This document shows, in pieces, positions 21,719-31,459 of a stretch of DNA of 64,000 bases. Numbering within the stretch: position 1 is the first letter of the stretch; every line of letters starts with the position of its first letter. Below the pieces are notes generated by a model, which was not told the origin of the DNA, searched no databases, and worked only from the letters and a program-made list of their open reading frames with translations. A program made the translations under genes and the position numbers. Source of the DNA: Bradyrhizobium diazoefficiens USDA 110. GTDB lineage: Bacteria; Pseudomonadota; Alphaproteobacteria; Rhizobiales; Xanthobacteraceae. The stretch covers positions 2,156,001 through 2,220,000 of the forward strand of contig NC_004463.1 in NCBI RefSeq assembly GCF_000011365.1, given 5' to 3'.

Positions 21719-22817
21719 TCAGTACTTCTTGACACGCTCGACATGACCGTCGCGCCAGCGATAAACCAAAAATCCAGAAGCCGAGTTGTCCCTCCTTTTG
21801 TCGAACCGGTCGATCGGTCGGGAACGAAGCGCGCTGGCGACCCGGTCAGCATTGAAGGAGCCGCTCCGGTTCACCGCCTCTGCCCAGGCTTGCACAGCGG
21901 CACAAGCGTATAGTGTGTAGCCTTCACCGGGCAGCCCGGAAGCTTTGAGTCCGGCGACCGCACTGGCAGCATTGGCGTTCCCAGCGGGGTTGGGCATGAA
22001 GGTAAACAATGTGCCATTCCCAGCGCTGCCGGTAATGGCCCAGAATTCGGAGGTCATCAGCGGATCGTTCGCCATGACCGTGAGGTCTGCTTTTGCTTCT
22101 GCTGCCTGGCGTACCAACAATCCGACTTCGGTGTGGTAGCCGCCGATATAGGCGACGCGCAGCCGGTCCTTCTCCATTCTTGAGAGCAAGGCTCTGAAGC
22201 CCCTTTCACCGGCAACATAGCTTTGCCGGCTCACCTGCCGTCCCAATCGATGAAGCCGGGCTTCAACCACGTCGACAATCCCCCTGCCAGCAGTCCTCTT
22301 GTCGTCCAGCACCGCGATTTTCTCGAGGCGATAATTCGTGTGAATGTACTCGGCGGCAACGGCTCCCTGTTGGTCGTCGGGCCGCAGATCCGAAAGACAG
22401 TCCCAAGGCCGTGCTCTGTTAGTTGAGGAGTTGACGAGCCTGGTAACACCTGGACGATGCCAGCTTCGCGTAGATGTCGGAGGCCGGGATCGACGAAGAG
22501 GAACAAAAATGGCCAACCACCAACAGGATCCGCTCTGTCGTGAGCTTATTCGCGACTGCGACAGCTTGCCTAGGGTCGCAGGCGTCGTCAGCGACGCTCA
22601 ATATAGTTTTGGCATTATCGGGAAGCTGGCCTGAGGCGTTCAGGACCTCGACCGCCGCAGCCGCACCATCGCGCATTTGCGCGCCGAATGCAGCGCTGCT
22701 TCCGGTCATTGGGCCAGCCACGGCGATCTTTATTTCAGAGCCGCGCGCAGACGGAGCGACGAGAGCGCAGAAGAGAAGCGCCGCAGGCGCAAGAGAGGCA
22801 TGCCGCTTATTTACCAT
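21719..22817 (-). pseudogene. Branched-chain amino-acid binding protein, frameshifted
   Basis: A LivK-type periplasmic binding protein of an ABC transporter. The start at 22817 gives a signal peptide (MVNKRHASLAPAALLFCALV ... ARG) and the mature start EIKIAVAGPMTGSSAAFG. The frame breaks near 22470, the next segment (EAGIVQVLPGSSTPQLTEHG ... RICGP) is in another frame, and near 22390 a third frame takes over (DQQGAVAAEYIHTNYRLEKI to HVERVKKY). All domains are present, so two small indels inactivated a complete gene. An intact MerR-type promoter motif lies about 120 bp upstream. No permease genes are nearby. Confidence 0.85.
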
Positions 22818-22938
22818 TGTAGAGCTTCCAATGCTCACCTGAAGTGAACCGCAACTGGTTGTAGTCAACCACGCCTGTAGACAGGCGTTGCTTGCTGGGC
22901 AAACCTGCGTTGGCCGGGCGAGCCGCCAACTACGGTAA

Positions 22939-22969
22939 GATCTACAACTTGACGTTACGTGCGGATCAA
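22939..22969 (-). promoter_or_regulatory. MerR-type promoter motif upstream of livK-like gene
   Basis: Minus strand: -35 TTGATC (22964-22969), exactly 19 bp, -10 TAGATC (22939-22944). The dyad CTTGA ... TCAAG, 23 bp overall, is complete in this copy. The start codon of the livK-like gene is about 120 bp downstream. Confidence 0.65.
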
Positions 22970-23133
22970 GCCCTTTTGGGAAGAGCGATGGAGGCGTCAG
23001 GGACGCGGATCGCCCGGCGGTGACAATCCTTCCGTTTGATTCCGTAAAACTCCAAGCCGCGTCGGAGAGCGGCCGGTTCACCTAGCGTTTCTTAGCTTGC
23101 CCTAACCGGCGTGTGGAACCCGCCATGAATGCG

Positions 23134-23847
23134 TCAGTAAGGCTGATCCTCCAATCCGCCAAGGGCAAGATCGAGATATTGCATTAGACAGGGATCCCAA
23201 CCAGCCAGACTGCGGGGCGCGCTTAATCGTGCAAGTACCTTCAGGATCATCGAAACACGTGAATCGTCGCCGGCGATTTCGCTGATCAGCAAGCGTGCTG
23301 CAACCGCGACAGCCTTTGCGCGCTCTCCGCAAGGGTGCTCGCCCCCATCCATGCAGTCGCGAAGATCATCACGGATTCGCCGCCAGCGGTCCTCTCGCTC
23401 CGCAGCTAAATTGCAGGTGCACCGGGACGTCTGACTCCGCGTCTCGGCGCGCGACATGGCGTTCAGGGTGGCAGGCAGCTCATCCACACTTACCTGCGCC
23501 TCGCTGTCGATGGTCATGTTGCGCAAACGGTCGCGCAACAGAGTTGTGCGCGCGACTTGGACTTCTATGCGCTCTAGATGTTTGCGCAGCAAGTCCGTGA
23601 GTGAGGTCGTCCCCTCCATAGCTTTACGGATCTCCACGAGCGAGAAGCCAAGCTCACGCAGCGCGCGAATCTGATGAACCCGTTGCCCGCTTTCGCGGTC
23701 ATACATCCGGTGACCGCCCTCAGTGCGCTCTGTCGCTGCTAGCAGTCCAGTGTGCTCATAATGGTGCAGCGTGCGCACCGTTACTCCGGTCGCCTCTGCA
23801 AGTTCGCCAATGCGCCATCGACGCCGTCTTGGTGTAGCTCTGTTCAT
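23134..23847 (-). CDS. nolA: MerR-family nodulation regulator NolA
   Basis: A 237-residue regulator beginning MNRATPRRRRWRIGELAEAT, the known NolA1 start. In-frame TTG codons further upstream fall inside or at the promoter motif. The N terminus is a MerR helix-turn-helix (IGELAEATGVTVRTLHHYEH ... GHRMYDRESGQRVHQIRALR); the C-terminal half is helical, the effector part. Internal methionines (residues 48 and 77) could serve as starts of the shorter NolA forms reported in B. japonicum. Established knowledge: NolA governs genotype-specific nodulation of soybean and raises nodD2 expression, so repressing nod genes at high cell density. A 19-bp-spacer promoter motif abuts the gene, suggesting autoregulation. 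Confidence 0.95.
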   Translation of the reverse strand: MNRATPRRRRWRIGELAEATGVTVRTLHHYEHTGLLAATERTEGGHRMYDRESGQRVHQIRALRELGFSLVEIRKAMEGTTSLTDLLRKHLERIEVQVARTTLLRDRLRNMTIDSEAQVSVDELPATLNAMSRAETRSQTSRCTCNLAAEREDRWRRIRDDLRDCMDGGEHPCGERAKAVAVAARLLISEIAGDDSRVSMILKVLARLSAPRSLAGWDPCLMQYLDLALGGLEDQPY

Positions 23848-23862
23848 GTTGTTCAATTTCAA

Positions 23863-23893
23863 AGCCTACAACCTGACGTCACGTATGATTCAA
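23863..23893 (-). promoter_or_regulatory. MerR-type promoter motif of nolA
   Basis: Minus strand: -35 TTGAAT (23888-23893), 19-bp spacer with ACGTGACGTCAGG, -10 TAGGCT (23863-23868). The predicted transcript would start about 8-9 nt before the nolA ATG, an almost leaderless message. Confidence 0.7.
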
Positions 23894-23969
23894 GCGGATT
23901 TCTAAGCTCCAGTTGAATCGCCTTTAATTCATGCGCGCGAGTGGTGACTATCCTTAGAATGGCGGCTGA

Positions 23970-24179
23970 TCAACCCTCAGGAGAAAGGGTGATCAACAAG
24001 TTCGCCAGGCGTGCCAGTTCAGCCTCGCCAGCCGCCGTACGCTCCAGGATAAGTTTGGCGATTGCTGCGCAGTTTTCTGGACTCCGCATCGACGGAGGTA
24101 GCGCGTCGACGGCGCCGTCATAAAGCCGTCCGAGGGCAGATAGCTCTTCTGGATCGAACACCCCGCTGCAAAGCTTCAA
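23970..24179 (-). CDS. Small helical hypothetical protein, 69 residues
   Basis: Start TTG at 24179 with AAGGAG about 7 bp upstream. It encodes MKLCSGVFDPEELSALGRLY, DGAVDALPPSMRSPENCAAI and AKLILERTAAGEAELARL. It is similar along 45 residues to the C-terminal half of the 120-residue protein at 19928-20290 (FDPEELSALGRLYDGAVDAL versus YHPEDLQILGRLFDQTVAAL). It lies about 70 bp upstream of the nolA promoter motif, same strand. Function unknown. Confidence 0.65.
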   Translation of the reverse strand: MKLCSGVFDPEELSALGRLYDGAVDALPPSMRSPENCAAIAKLILERTAAGEAELARLANLLITLSPEG

Positions 24180-24765
24180 CGTTCAGCTCCTTGTTTGAAA
24201 TTGAGTCAAGCGCAGCGCACGTCGTCAAGACGTTTGGCTGCGGTAGGGCCAAAAGAAGTCATACCTGCGGCGCAAAGCGATGAGGATGTGATGTGCTGCT
24301 GTGTGATGCGTTCAGGCCACACGCGTTCGCGATGCTAGCTTCGACGGCACGGCAAGTCCGACGATCTCTATGCTCACAATGAACGGTGGTAGGAATCCGA
24401 ATAAGCTGATCATCTCCGTTCATCGGGAGCAACTACCGACCCAGGGAGTTGACGGCAAGAGCTCCGTGCCTGGCCTACCTTCTTGAGAGAGCTGCGCCCT
24501 GCCGCGGCCGTTGCAACGTAAACGCCTAGCTTCAGTGCGAAGGCATTGCTCCGTCGCTCGCCGGCCCCGTTCCGTTCCCGTCCCTAAAAGCATCAAGTCG
24601 GCAGTCTGCCGTTTCTCGCCCCCGAGGCGGAGGTGCGAAGAGCGAAAGCGCCTCTTGCCTGCCGCAAGGATCCTTTCCCCCGGCAATAAGAGCAAGCCAG
24701 GCGAGCAGGAATTGTGTGTTGAGACAAGTGTTGGAATGTGAGGTTCGTAGACTTCGCGAATGTGC
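24180..24765. other. No recognisable gene
   Basis: About 590 bp between the small gene and the nodD2 stop; nothing recognisable. Confidence 0.5.
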
Positions 24766-25758
24766 TTACGGCAACGGTGAGACGGATCGCACGAAATGTC
24801 CCGGGGGCTCCGCGTCTTCCGGGCTGCTGGTCACACGGAGCTCTTGTGTAGTTGCCATGCGGGTGGCCTCCTGAAACAAAATGTCCCTCATCCACAGACT
24901 TCCCGGGTCGCTGTTGTGAAGTGAGGGCCATTGGACCGCCTCGGTGAAGGCGGGGAATGGATGCGGAAGCTCAACGATCCGAAGGGGCATCGTTCTTTGG
25001 AAATGCCTCACGAGCCCTAATGGCATCGTGCCTATGCGGTTCGTCCCAACTATGAGAGGCGGGATCATGCTGAAGCTCTGCACGAGGATGTCGATGCGCC
25101 GCGTGGGTCCGAGATCAGTCAAAAAGGAATGCTCAACTGGCGTCCGGGGCGCACCTCCGTGCTTAACTGCAACGTGACCCATCGACATATATCGATCGAA
25201 TGTAAGCCGGGGTTGTAATTCCCTATTGGTGCAGCAGCCTACGCAGACGAGTCGCTCCTCGAATAGGGCCGCTCTGGGGTGCGTGCTGGACATGAAAAAA
25301 TCTGGCCGGATAACAAAATCGACTTCACCGCGGCGGAGGAGCAGCTCGTGTTCATCGGTCGGCGCAGCCAATTCGAAGCTGACGGCGGGGGCTTCTCGCG
25401 TGACGCGTGCTACGACATTTCGGAAGAGCACAACTGTTACGAAGTCAGAAAGGACGATCCTGAATCGGCGGTTCAATCGAGCTGGGTCGAACGGATGTCG
25501 GGCCATAATCGAGAGTTCAATGTGCATCAGAGCCTCGCGCACAGGAGCCGCGAGCCCTTCCGCGCGTGAGCTCAAGACAAGTTCGCGCCCCCTCATTCCA
25601 AACAGTTCATCACGGAAATGCTTGCGCAGCCGGGCAACGGCTGCGCTCATTGCCGGCTGACTAAGATTGATCTTGCGTGCGGCTGACGAGAGGTTGCGCT
25701 CAGTTATTAGAGCATCCAGCGCGACCAGAAGATTTAGATCCAGACCTTTGAAACGCAT
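24766..25758 (-). CDS. nodD2: LysR-type nodulation regulator NodD2
   Basis: A 330-residue LysR-family regulator. The N-terminal helix-turn-helix is intact ([20 protein letters not shown] ... [20 protein letters not shown]), followed by the flavonoid-sensing co-inducer domain (IVLSDFVTVVLFRNVVARVT; EVDFVIRPDFFMSSTHP). It is closely similar to NodD1 next door but has a C-terminal tail about 16 residues longer (SSPEDAEPPGHFVRSVSPLP). In B. japonicum NodD2 represses the common nod genes and is itself raised by NolA. A MerR-type promoter motif sits about 340 bp upstream. The position between nolA and nodD1, same strand, fixes the identity. Confidence 0.93.
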   Translation of the reverse strand: MRFKGLDLNLLVALDALITERNLSSAARKINLSQPAMSAAVARLRKHFRDELFGMRGRELVLSSRAEGLAAPVREALMHIELSIMARHPFDPARLNRRFRIVLSDFVTVVLFRNVVARVTREAPAVSFELAAPTDEHELLLRRGEVDFVIRPDFFMSSTHPRAALFEERLVCVGCCTNRELQPRLTFDRYMSMGHVAVKHGGAPRTPVEHSFLTDLGPTRRIDILVQSFSMIPPLIVGTNRIGTMPLGLVRHFQRTMPLRIVELPHPFPAFTEAVQWPSLHNSDPGSLWMRDILFQEATRMATTQELRVTSSPEDAEPPGHFVRSVSPLP

Positions 25759-26391
25759 CTCTTCCTATCCGGCACAAACGTCGTTGCTGCGCAATAGCGT
25801 GCGGTGGCGCCAGCGCCTGGAGCAATCGTCTTGGCCCGCCCCAATGGACATCGGCTCATTCCTGCGCCCGGGAAAGGAAGCTTGCGAGATGACCGCAACA
25901 ATGGAGAGCAGGCGGAAAGCCGATCGGCAGCGGCGGGAAAGCGTCGGGAGCTCCAAGCTAATTGGTCTTGCCGGTTCCGGCCGGCCACGCAGCAGGGTCG
26001 TTCAGTCCGCTGATGGCAGATCAGCCCAGTGTTCGTCAGCGTGCCAAAGCGCGGTGTCGACAGCTGGGTCGTGCAGCGCTTGTCACGAGAGCAACCTACA
26101 ACCTGACGCAATGTGCGGTTCAAGACATTTTAGTGATAGAGCCAAACATTTGCACGGCAGGCATATTCTTCTGCGATGGTTGCCGGACGTAGCCTGAATG
26201 CGTCGTGAGCGCATCAAACCGCACCTTCGAGGTCACCACGCGCACAACTGGAAAAGGCTTCGCGACCGATCGTCGCATTGCGCGTCTGTGGCTCCTTCTC
26301 ACCTCCATACCCTGGAAAGACGAAAGAAAACGGGGCACGTCGAAGGTTCTACAGTGTGCCGGGGATGTTCAGAGCGCAGCTTAAGGTAAGC
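25759..26391. other. nodD2-nodD1 intergenic region
   Basis: About 630 bp with no convincing gene on either strand. It contains the MerR-type promoter motif at 26093-26123. The nodD2 leader would be about 330 nt if transcribed from there. Confidence 0.5.
26093..26123 (-). promoter_or_regulatory. MerR-type promoter motif upstream of nodD2
   Basis: Minus strand: -35 TTGAAC (26118-26123), 19-bp spacer containing TTGCGTCAGG, -10 TAGGTT (26093-26098). It points at nodD2. Since NolA is known to activate nodD2, this is the natural candidate site. Confidence 0.7.
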
Positions 26392-27336
26392 CTAACAGCG
26401 CCTGCGAGTTGGAGGCTCCTGGTCCCCAGATGCCATGTTGGATGCTTCCTCGAGCAATATCCGACGCATCCAGATGCTCGCGGGGTCGGTATTGTGGAAT
26501 GAGGGCCACTGCAGGGCCTCTGTGAATGTGGGCAGGGGGAGGGGCGGTTGGATGATCCGCAACGGCATCCGCTTTTCGAAGTGCCTGGCCAGTCGTAAGG
26601 GCATCGTGCCGATACGGCTCGTGTCTAGCAACAGGGGCGGAATCAGGCTAAAGCCCTGCACGACGACCTCAATTCGTCTCCTCAGGCCGTGCTCAAGCAA
26701 AAACCATTCTTCGAGGTTCGGTCTCAGTGCGCGTCCGAACTTGGCAGTAACGTGCCCCATCGAGATGTATTGTTCGAACGTAAGCTGCCGGGATAGCTGC
26801 TTGTTCGCGCGGCATCCGACGCATACGAGGCTCTCGTCGAACAGCGTCGCCTTAGGGTGCGCGCTCGACATGAAAAGTTCCGGCAGAATGAGAAAGTCGA
26901 CCTCGCCCCGCCGCAGCAGGTCATCCGGTTCATCAGAAAATGGCAGCAGTTCGAAGCGCACCGCGGGGGCTTCTTGCGCCATGCGGTCCACAATTCTGCG
27001 GAAAAAAACGATCGTCATGAAATCTGAGAGAATGACCCTGAAGCGTCGGCTCGATTGAGCAGGGTCGAGCGCGTCCCGCGATATGATTGAGAGTTGGATG
27101 TGCAGCAGGGCCTCGCGAACCGGACCTGCAAGCGCTTCCGCGCCAGGTGTCGGGACGAGTTCGCGACCTCTCATAGTAAAGAGTTCATCGCGGAAATAGG
27201 TGCGCAGCCGTGCGATCGCAGCGCTCATAGCAGGCTGGCTCAGATTGATTTTGCGAGCCGCCGCTGTGAGGTTGCGCGCCGTCATCACGGCGTCGAGCGC
27301 AACGAGAAGATTTAGATCAAGTCCCTTGAACCGCAT
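26392..27336 (-). CDS. nodD1: LysR-type nodulation activator NodD1
   Basis: A 314-residue LysR-family activator that binds nod boxes and, with isoflavonoids, switches on the nod genes. It has an N-terminal helix-turn-helix ([20 protein letters not shown]), then the ligand domain ([37 protein letters not shown]). It is transcribed divergently from the nodABC operon, with the nod box starting 11 bp from its start codon, so one NodD-bound site can act on both. Start [17 protein letters not shown] is the standard one. Confidence 0.95.
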   Translation of the reverse strand: MRFKGLDLNLLVALDAVMTARNLTAAARKINLSQPAMSAAIARLRTYFRDELFTMRGRELVPTPGAEALAGPVREALLHIQLSIISRDALDPAQSSRRFRVILSDFMTIVFFRRIVDRMAQEAPAVRFELLPFSDEPDDLLRRGEVDFLILPELFMSSAHPKATLFDESLVCVGCRANKQLSRQLTFEQYISMGHVTAKFGRALRPNLEEWFLLEHGLRRRIEVVVQGFSLIPPLLLDTSRIGTMPLRLARHFEKRMPLRIIQPPLPLPTFTEALQWPSFHNTDPASIWMRRILLEEASNMASGDQEPPTRRRC

Positions 27337-27346
27337 GTGATGAGTC

Positions 27347-27395
27347 TATCCATCGTGTGGATGTGTTCTATCGAAACAATCGATTTTACCAAACT
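27347..27395 (+). promoter_or_regulatory. nod box of the nodABC operon
   Basis: The 49-bp region begins TATCCATCGTGTGGATG and ends ATCGAAACAATCGATTTTAC plus CAAACT, matching the nod box consensus (ATCCA...GATG, ATC.AAACAATCRATTTTACCAA) almost perfectly. It is the NodD target. It points to the nodA side, though nodA starts 735 bp downstream. Confidence 0.95.
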
Positions 27396-28129
27396 GGGGG
27401 AGGTTGGATAGCAAACTGAAGTTTGGAAAAAGCAATTAGACGCGCCACGATGGTTTCCGGTCGTTCACGTGAGCTAAGAGAAGAGCTCCCAGACGTGGGA
27501 GCGCACCATGGGCGCGCGTTGTTGTTTCTCCTTAAGCGTGGCCGTTCGAACGCCAAGCGCGTCCCGATAAACGTTGGTATGCAGATATCATCCGTTTCCA
27601 TATTTCAGGTTTACCCGCGTACAATTGAGGGCGCGTTCAGCCTCATTCTAGTGTCGAAGAATAGAGGCAGACGCAGGTTGCGGATGCCAAGAATTCCAGG
27701 CGCCGTTCCAAATGGCTCGCCTGTCCAGTGCATGTGGGGCGTGTCGAAGATGTATAAAAGCCAGTGTGATCTGATGCCGCTCCGATGCGCCATCGATGAG
27801 GCTTGCGCGCCGATGGCCGGCCCTCAGACGTCAAAGCGCCGGAGGGCGATGCGACTGCAGGCACAAAAGCTCGCTGGTGCAGACAGGTTCTGGCTAGCCC
27901 AACCGCCTCGTCGGCAGCTTCCGAGTTATCGTGAGCGCGGCATCAACCGCACGAGGGTGCAATCAAGCGATCGCTCCGTCGCGCAAAGGCCAGCGGCGCG
28001 GAGTAGGCGAGCAGTGCCGAGCTCCGACAGAGCATGGCGGCGCATCTCAGCATTCATCGGCGGTTCGGCGAATAGCGAATTGACGTGACCATCCCCGCTC
28101 TTCATTCCACCGGCGCAAGGAAGCTCGCC
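27396..28129 (+). other. Long leader between nod box and nodA; nodY/nodK position
   Basis: In B. japonicum this interval holds nodY (nodK in related strains). One frame from a TTG at 27423 is open to 28088 (221 codons, starting LEKAIRRATMVSGRSRELRE), lies right after the nod box and could be that gene. The translation is Arg-rich in its second half and has no domain I recognise, and no good ribosome binding site is seen. I cannot say whether it is a working nodY-type gene or untranslated leader. Confidence 0.4.
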
Positions 28130-28762
28130 ATGAACATTGCCGTCTCCCCGACTGCGGAAGGATCTTCTGGGCGCGCTCAAGTGCAGTGGAGCCTTCGTTG
28201 GGAAAGTGAACTGCAGCTCGCCGATCATGCCGAGCTCGCGGAGTTCTTCCGCAAGAGTTACGGACCGACGGGTGCGTTCAATGCGCAGCCGTTTGAGCGG
28301 AGCCGAAGTTGGGCTGGAGCAAGACCCGAGCTCCGCGTAATTGGTTACGACGCGCGCGGGGTAGCGGCTCACATCGGGCTACTGCGCCGCTTCATCAAAG
28401 TTGGTGAAGTCGATCTCCCTGTGGCCGAACTGGGGTTGTATGCGGTGCGCCCCGATCTCGAGGGGCACGGGATAGGCCACGCAATGCGCGTGATGTATCC
28501 CGCACTCCAGGAGCTCGGCGTTCCATTCGGATTTGGCGCGGTTCGCTCGGCCCTCGAAAAACATTTGACCCGACTGGTCGAAAGGCAGGGGCTCGCCACC
28601 CTGATGCGTGGCATTCGCGTCCGCTCCACCTTGCCGGATGTCTATCCAAATTTATCGCCGACGCGCATCGAAGACGTGATCGTCGTGGTGTTTCCGGTCG
28701 GACGCTCGATAAGCGAATGGCCGGCCGGGACTGTCATCGATCGTAACGGGCCTGAGTTGTGA
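28130..28762 (+). CDS. nodA: Nod factor N-acyltransferase NodA
   Basis: A 210-residue cytoplasmic acyltransferase that puts the fatty acid on the free amino group of the chitin oligomer made by NodC and NodB. The start ATG at 28130 ([20 protein letters not shown]) matches Bradyrhizobium NodA; the open frame extends 15 codons upstream without support. Conserved segments: [29 protein letters not shown] and [17 protein letters not shown]. It overlaps nodB by four bases, so translation is coupled. First recognised gene of the nodABCSUIJ operon behind the nod box. Confidence 0.97.
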
Positions 28763-29418
28763 CAGAGCGTTCCACCCTATCTACTGTCCGCTGCGACTAC
28801 GCTGACGCGGGCGGAAGTCGAGCTGTCCATTTGACCTTTGACGATGGGCCAAATCCATTTTGTACGCCAGAGGTGCTCGATGTCCTGGCGCAACATCGGG
28901 TCCCCGCGACATTCTTCGTCATCGGGACGTACGCGACGGAGCATCCTGAACTCATCCGACGAATGATTGCGGAAGGGCATGAGGTTGCGAACCATACGAT
29001 GACCCATCCTGATCTATCCAGATGCGGACCTACGGAGCTACACGACGAGGTGCTGACGGCGAGCGAAGCCATCCGTCTGGCGTGCCCGCTGGCCTCGCCC
29101 AGGCATATGCGAGCGCCTTACGGCATATGGACGCGAGATGTGCTCGCAGTGGCGGCGAGCGCTGGTCTCACGGCTCTGCACTGGTCGGTCGACCCTAGAG
29201 ATTGGTCCCGCCCCGGGGTTGATGCAATTGTGAATTCCGTACTGGCGAACGTACGCCCGGGTGCAATTGTGCTCCTGCACGACGGATATCCTCCCGATGA
29301 GGAGGGATTGCCCAGTGGCTCTACGCTGCGCGATCAGACCAGGACGGCGCTGGCATATCTCATTCCAGCACTACAACGGCGCGGGTTTGTAATCCGTCCA
29401 CTCCCTCAACTCCACTGA
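28759..29418 (+). CDS. nodB: Chitooligosaccharide deacetylase NodB
   Basis: A 219-residue polysaccharide deacetylase (carbohydrate esterase family 4) that removes the N-acetyl group from the non-reducing end of the chitin oligomer. Motifs in order: TFDDGPNPF with the catalytic and metal Asp pair; NHTMTHPDL with the two metal-binding His; [27 protein letters not shown] with the catalytic His. All are intact. The GTG start at 28759 overlaps the nodA stop by four bases. It supplies NodA with its amino acceptor. Confidence 0.97.
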
Positions 29419-29432
29419 AAAAACGACACCCC

Positions 29433-30890
29433 ATGGACCTGCTCGCGACGACCAGTGCTGCCGCCGTTTCATCTTATGCGCTCCTATCGACGATCTATAA
29501 GAGCGTGCAAGCGCTTTATGCTCAGCCGGCGATCAACTCATCGCTGGACAACCTTGGACAAGCCGAGGTGGTCGTTCCTGCTGTGGACGTGATCGTGCCG
29601 TGCTTCAACGAGAATCCGAACACACTCGCCGAATGTCTGGAGTCGATTGCCAGTCAAGACTACGCCGGAAAGATGCAGGTATATGTGGTCGATGACGGAT
29701 CGGCAAACCGCGACGTTGTCGCGCCTGTACACCGGATATATGCGAGCGATCCGAGATTCAGTTTTATCTTGTTGGCGAACAATGTGGGAAAGCGCAAGGC
29801 GCAGATCGCAGCGATACGCAGCTCATCCGGTGATCTGGTTCTCAACGTCGATTCCGATACGATACTTGCTGCCGACGTCGTCACGAAGCTTGTATTGAAG
29901 ATGCATGACCCGGGAATCGGTGCGGCCATGGGTCAGCTGATCGCGAGCAATCGCAACCAGACCTGGCTGACCAGGCTGATCGACATGGAATATTGGCTCG
30001 CGTGCAACGAAGAGCGCGCGGCACAGGCGCGCTTCGGTGCCGTCATGTGTTGCTGCGGCCCATGTGCCATGTATCGGCGTTCCGCGCTCGCCTTGCTTCT
30101 TGATCAATATGAAGCCCAATTCTTTCGTGGGAAGCCGAGCGATTTCGGCGAGGACCGCCACCTAACGATACTCATGCTCAAGGCGGGGTTTCGAACCGAA
30201 TACGTTCCGGACGCCATAGCAGCCACAGTCGTCCCGCACAGTCTTCGGCCATATCTACGACAGCAACTCCGCTGGGCGCGAAGTACCTTTCGAGATACGT
30301 TTCTTGCTTGGCGCCTGCTGCCAGAGCTCGATGGTTATTTGACGCTAGACGTTATCGGGCAAAATCTCGGCCCATTGCTCCTCGCCATTTCATCACTTGC
30401 TGCGCTCGCACAGCTCCTGATCGATGGCTCTATACCCTGGTGGACGGGATTGACGATTGCTGCAATGACTACGGTCCGGTGCTGTGTGGCAGCGCTTCGT
30501 GCCCGCGAGCTGCGGTTTATCGGCTTCTCGCTCCACACGCCGATCAATATCTGTCTCTTACTGCCTTTGAAGGCCTATGCGCTTTGTACATTGAGCAATA
30601 GCGATTGGCTATCTCGGAAAGTCACCGATATGCCGACGGAAGAGGGGAAACAGCCTGTCATCCTGCACCCGAATGCCGGACGAAGTCCTGCTGGTGTAGG
30701 GGGGCGCCTGCTCCTATTCGTAAGGCGGCGTTATCGCAGCCTCCATCGAGCCTGGCGGCGACGGAGAGTGTTTCCGGTCGCGATCGTTCGACTGTCTACA
30801 AATAAGTGGTCGGCTGATGACTCAGGACGAAAACCATCAGTTATTAGAGCGAGAGTTGGCTGTCGACGACCCGTGGCGCCTCGACACTAG
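29433..30890 (+). CDS. nodC: Chitin oligosaccharide synthase NodC
   Basis: A 485-residue inner-membrane glycosyltransferase (family 2) that builds the N-acetylglucosamine backbone of Nod factor. There is an N-terminal membrane segment, then a cytoplasmic catalytic domain with VVDDGS (UDP binding), the DSDT metal motif, GEDRHLT (catalytic Asp) and QQLRW (product binding). Three hydrophobic segments follow (about residues 305-395) and a basic tail. All key residues are present. Its 3' end overlaps nodS by 74 bases in another frame, as in B. japonicum. The start ATG lies 14 bp after nodB. Confidence 0.97.
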   Translation: MDLLATTSAAAVSSYALLSTIYKSVQALYAQPAINSSLDNLGQAEVVVPAVDVIVPCFNENPNTLAECLESIASQDYAGKMQVYVVDDGSANRDVVAPVHRIYASDPRFSFILLANNVGKRKAQIAAIRSSSGDLVLNVDSDTILAADVVTKLVLKMHDPGIGAAMGQLIASNRNQTWLTRLIDMEYWLACNEERAAQARFGAVMCCCGPCAMYRRSALALLLDQYEAQFFRGKPSDFGEDRHLTILMLKAGFRTEYVPDAIAATVVPHSLRPYLRQQLRWARSTFRDTFLAWRLLPELDGYLTLDVIGQNLGPLLLAISSLAALAQLLIDGSIPWWTGLTIAAMTTVRCCVAALRARELRFIGFSLHTPINICLLLPLKAYALCTLSNSDWLSRKVTDMPTEEGKQPVILHPNAGRSPAGVGGRLLLFVRRRYRSLHRAWRRRRVFPVAIVRLSTNKWSADDSGRKPSVIRARVGCRRPVAPRH

Positions 30891-31446
30891 TGCGTTCGAG
30901 CAGCAGCGATACGCGCAAATGCTCCGGATGTCGCGCCGCGACGGAGATGCGGCGTCTGCGCTCGAAGTAGGATGTGCAGCCGGTGCATTCACGGAGATGC
31001 TGGCGCCGCTATGCGAGCGACTTACGGTCGTGGATGTCATGCCGCAGGCAATCGAGCGAACGCGACTGCGGACCGGGAAATGGTCACATATTAGTTGGGT
31101 GACCTGCGACATTCAGCGGTTCTCGACCACTGAGCAATTCGATTTGATTGTCGTGGCTGAGGTTCTTTACTACCTCAGGGACGTCGTCGAGATGCATGCG
31201 GCTATCCGCAACCTGGTGAGTATGCTTGCGCCAGATGAGACTCTCATTTTCGGGTCTGCGCGTGATGAAATATGTCAACGCTGGGGGCATGCTGCCGGTG
31301 CTGAGACGGTGATCGCTCTCTTCAATGAGAGCCTATCAGAGATCGAGCGCCGGCACTGCTGCACCGGGTCGGCGAGCGAAGACTGCTTGATCGTCCGGTT
31401 TCTGAAGCCGGGCGGCGCGTCGGCACAATCAAACGCCGGTCATTAG
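30817..31446 (+). CDS. nodS: Nod factor N-methyltransferase NodS
   Basis: A 209-residue S-adenosylmethionine-dependent methyltransferase that methylates the deacetylated nitrogen of the chitin oligomer. SAM-binding motif I is ALEVGCAAGAFTEML (about residues 48-62), followed by VVDVMPQAIERTR and VAEVLYYLRD. The start (MTQDENHQLLEREL) lies inside the end of nodC (74-base overlap), a known feature of Bradyrhizobium nod operons. nodU follows 13 bp later. Confidence 0.95.
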   Translation: MTQDENHQLLERELAVDDPWRLDTSAFEQQRYAQMLRMSRRDGDAASALEVGCAAGAFTEMLAPLCERLTVVDVMPQAIERTRLRTGKWSHISWVTCDIQRFSTTEQFDLIVVAEVLYYLRDVVEMHAAIRNLVSMLAPDETLIFGSARDEICQRWGHAAGAETVIALFNESLSEIERRHCCTGSASEDCLIVRFLKPGGASAQSNAGH

Positions 31447-31459
31447 GCCAGGAGGACGT

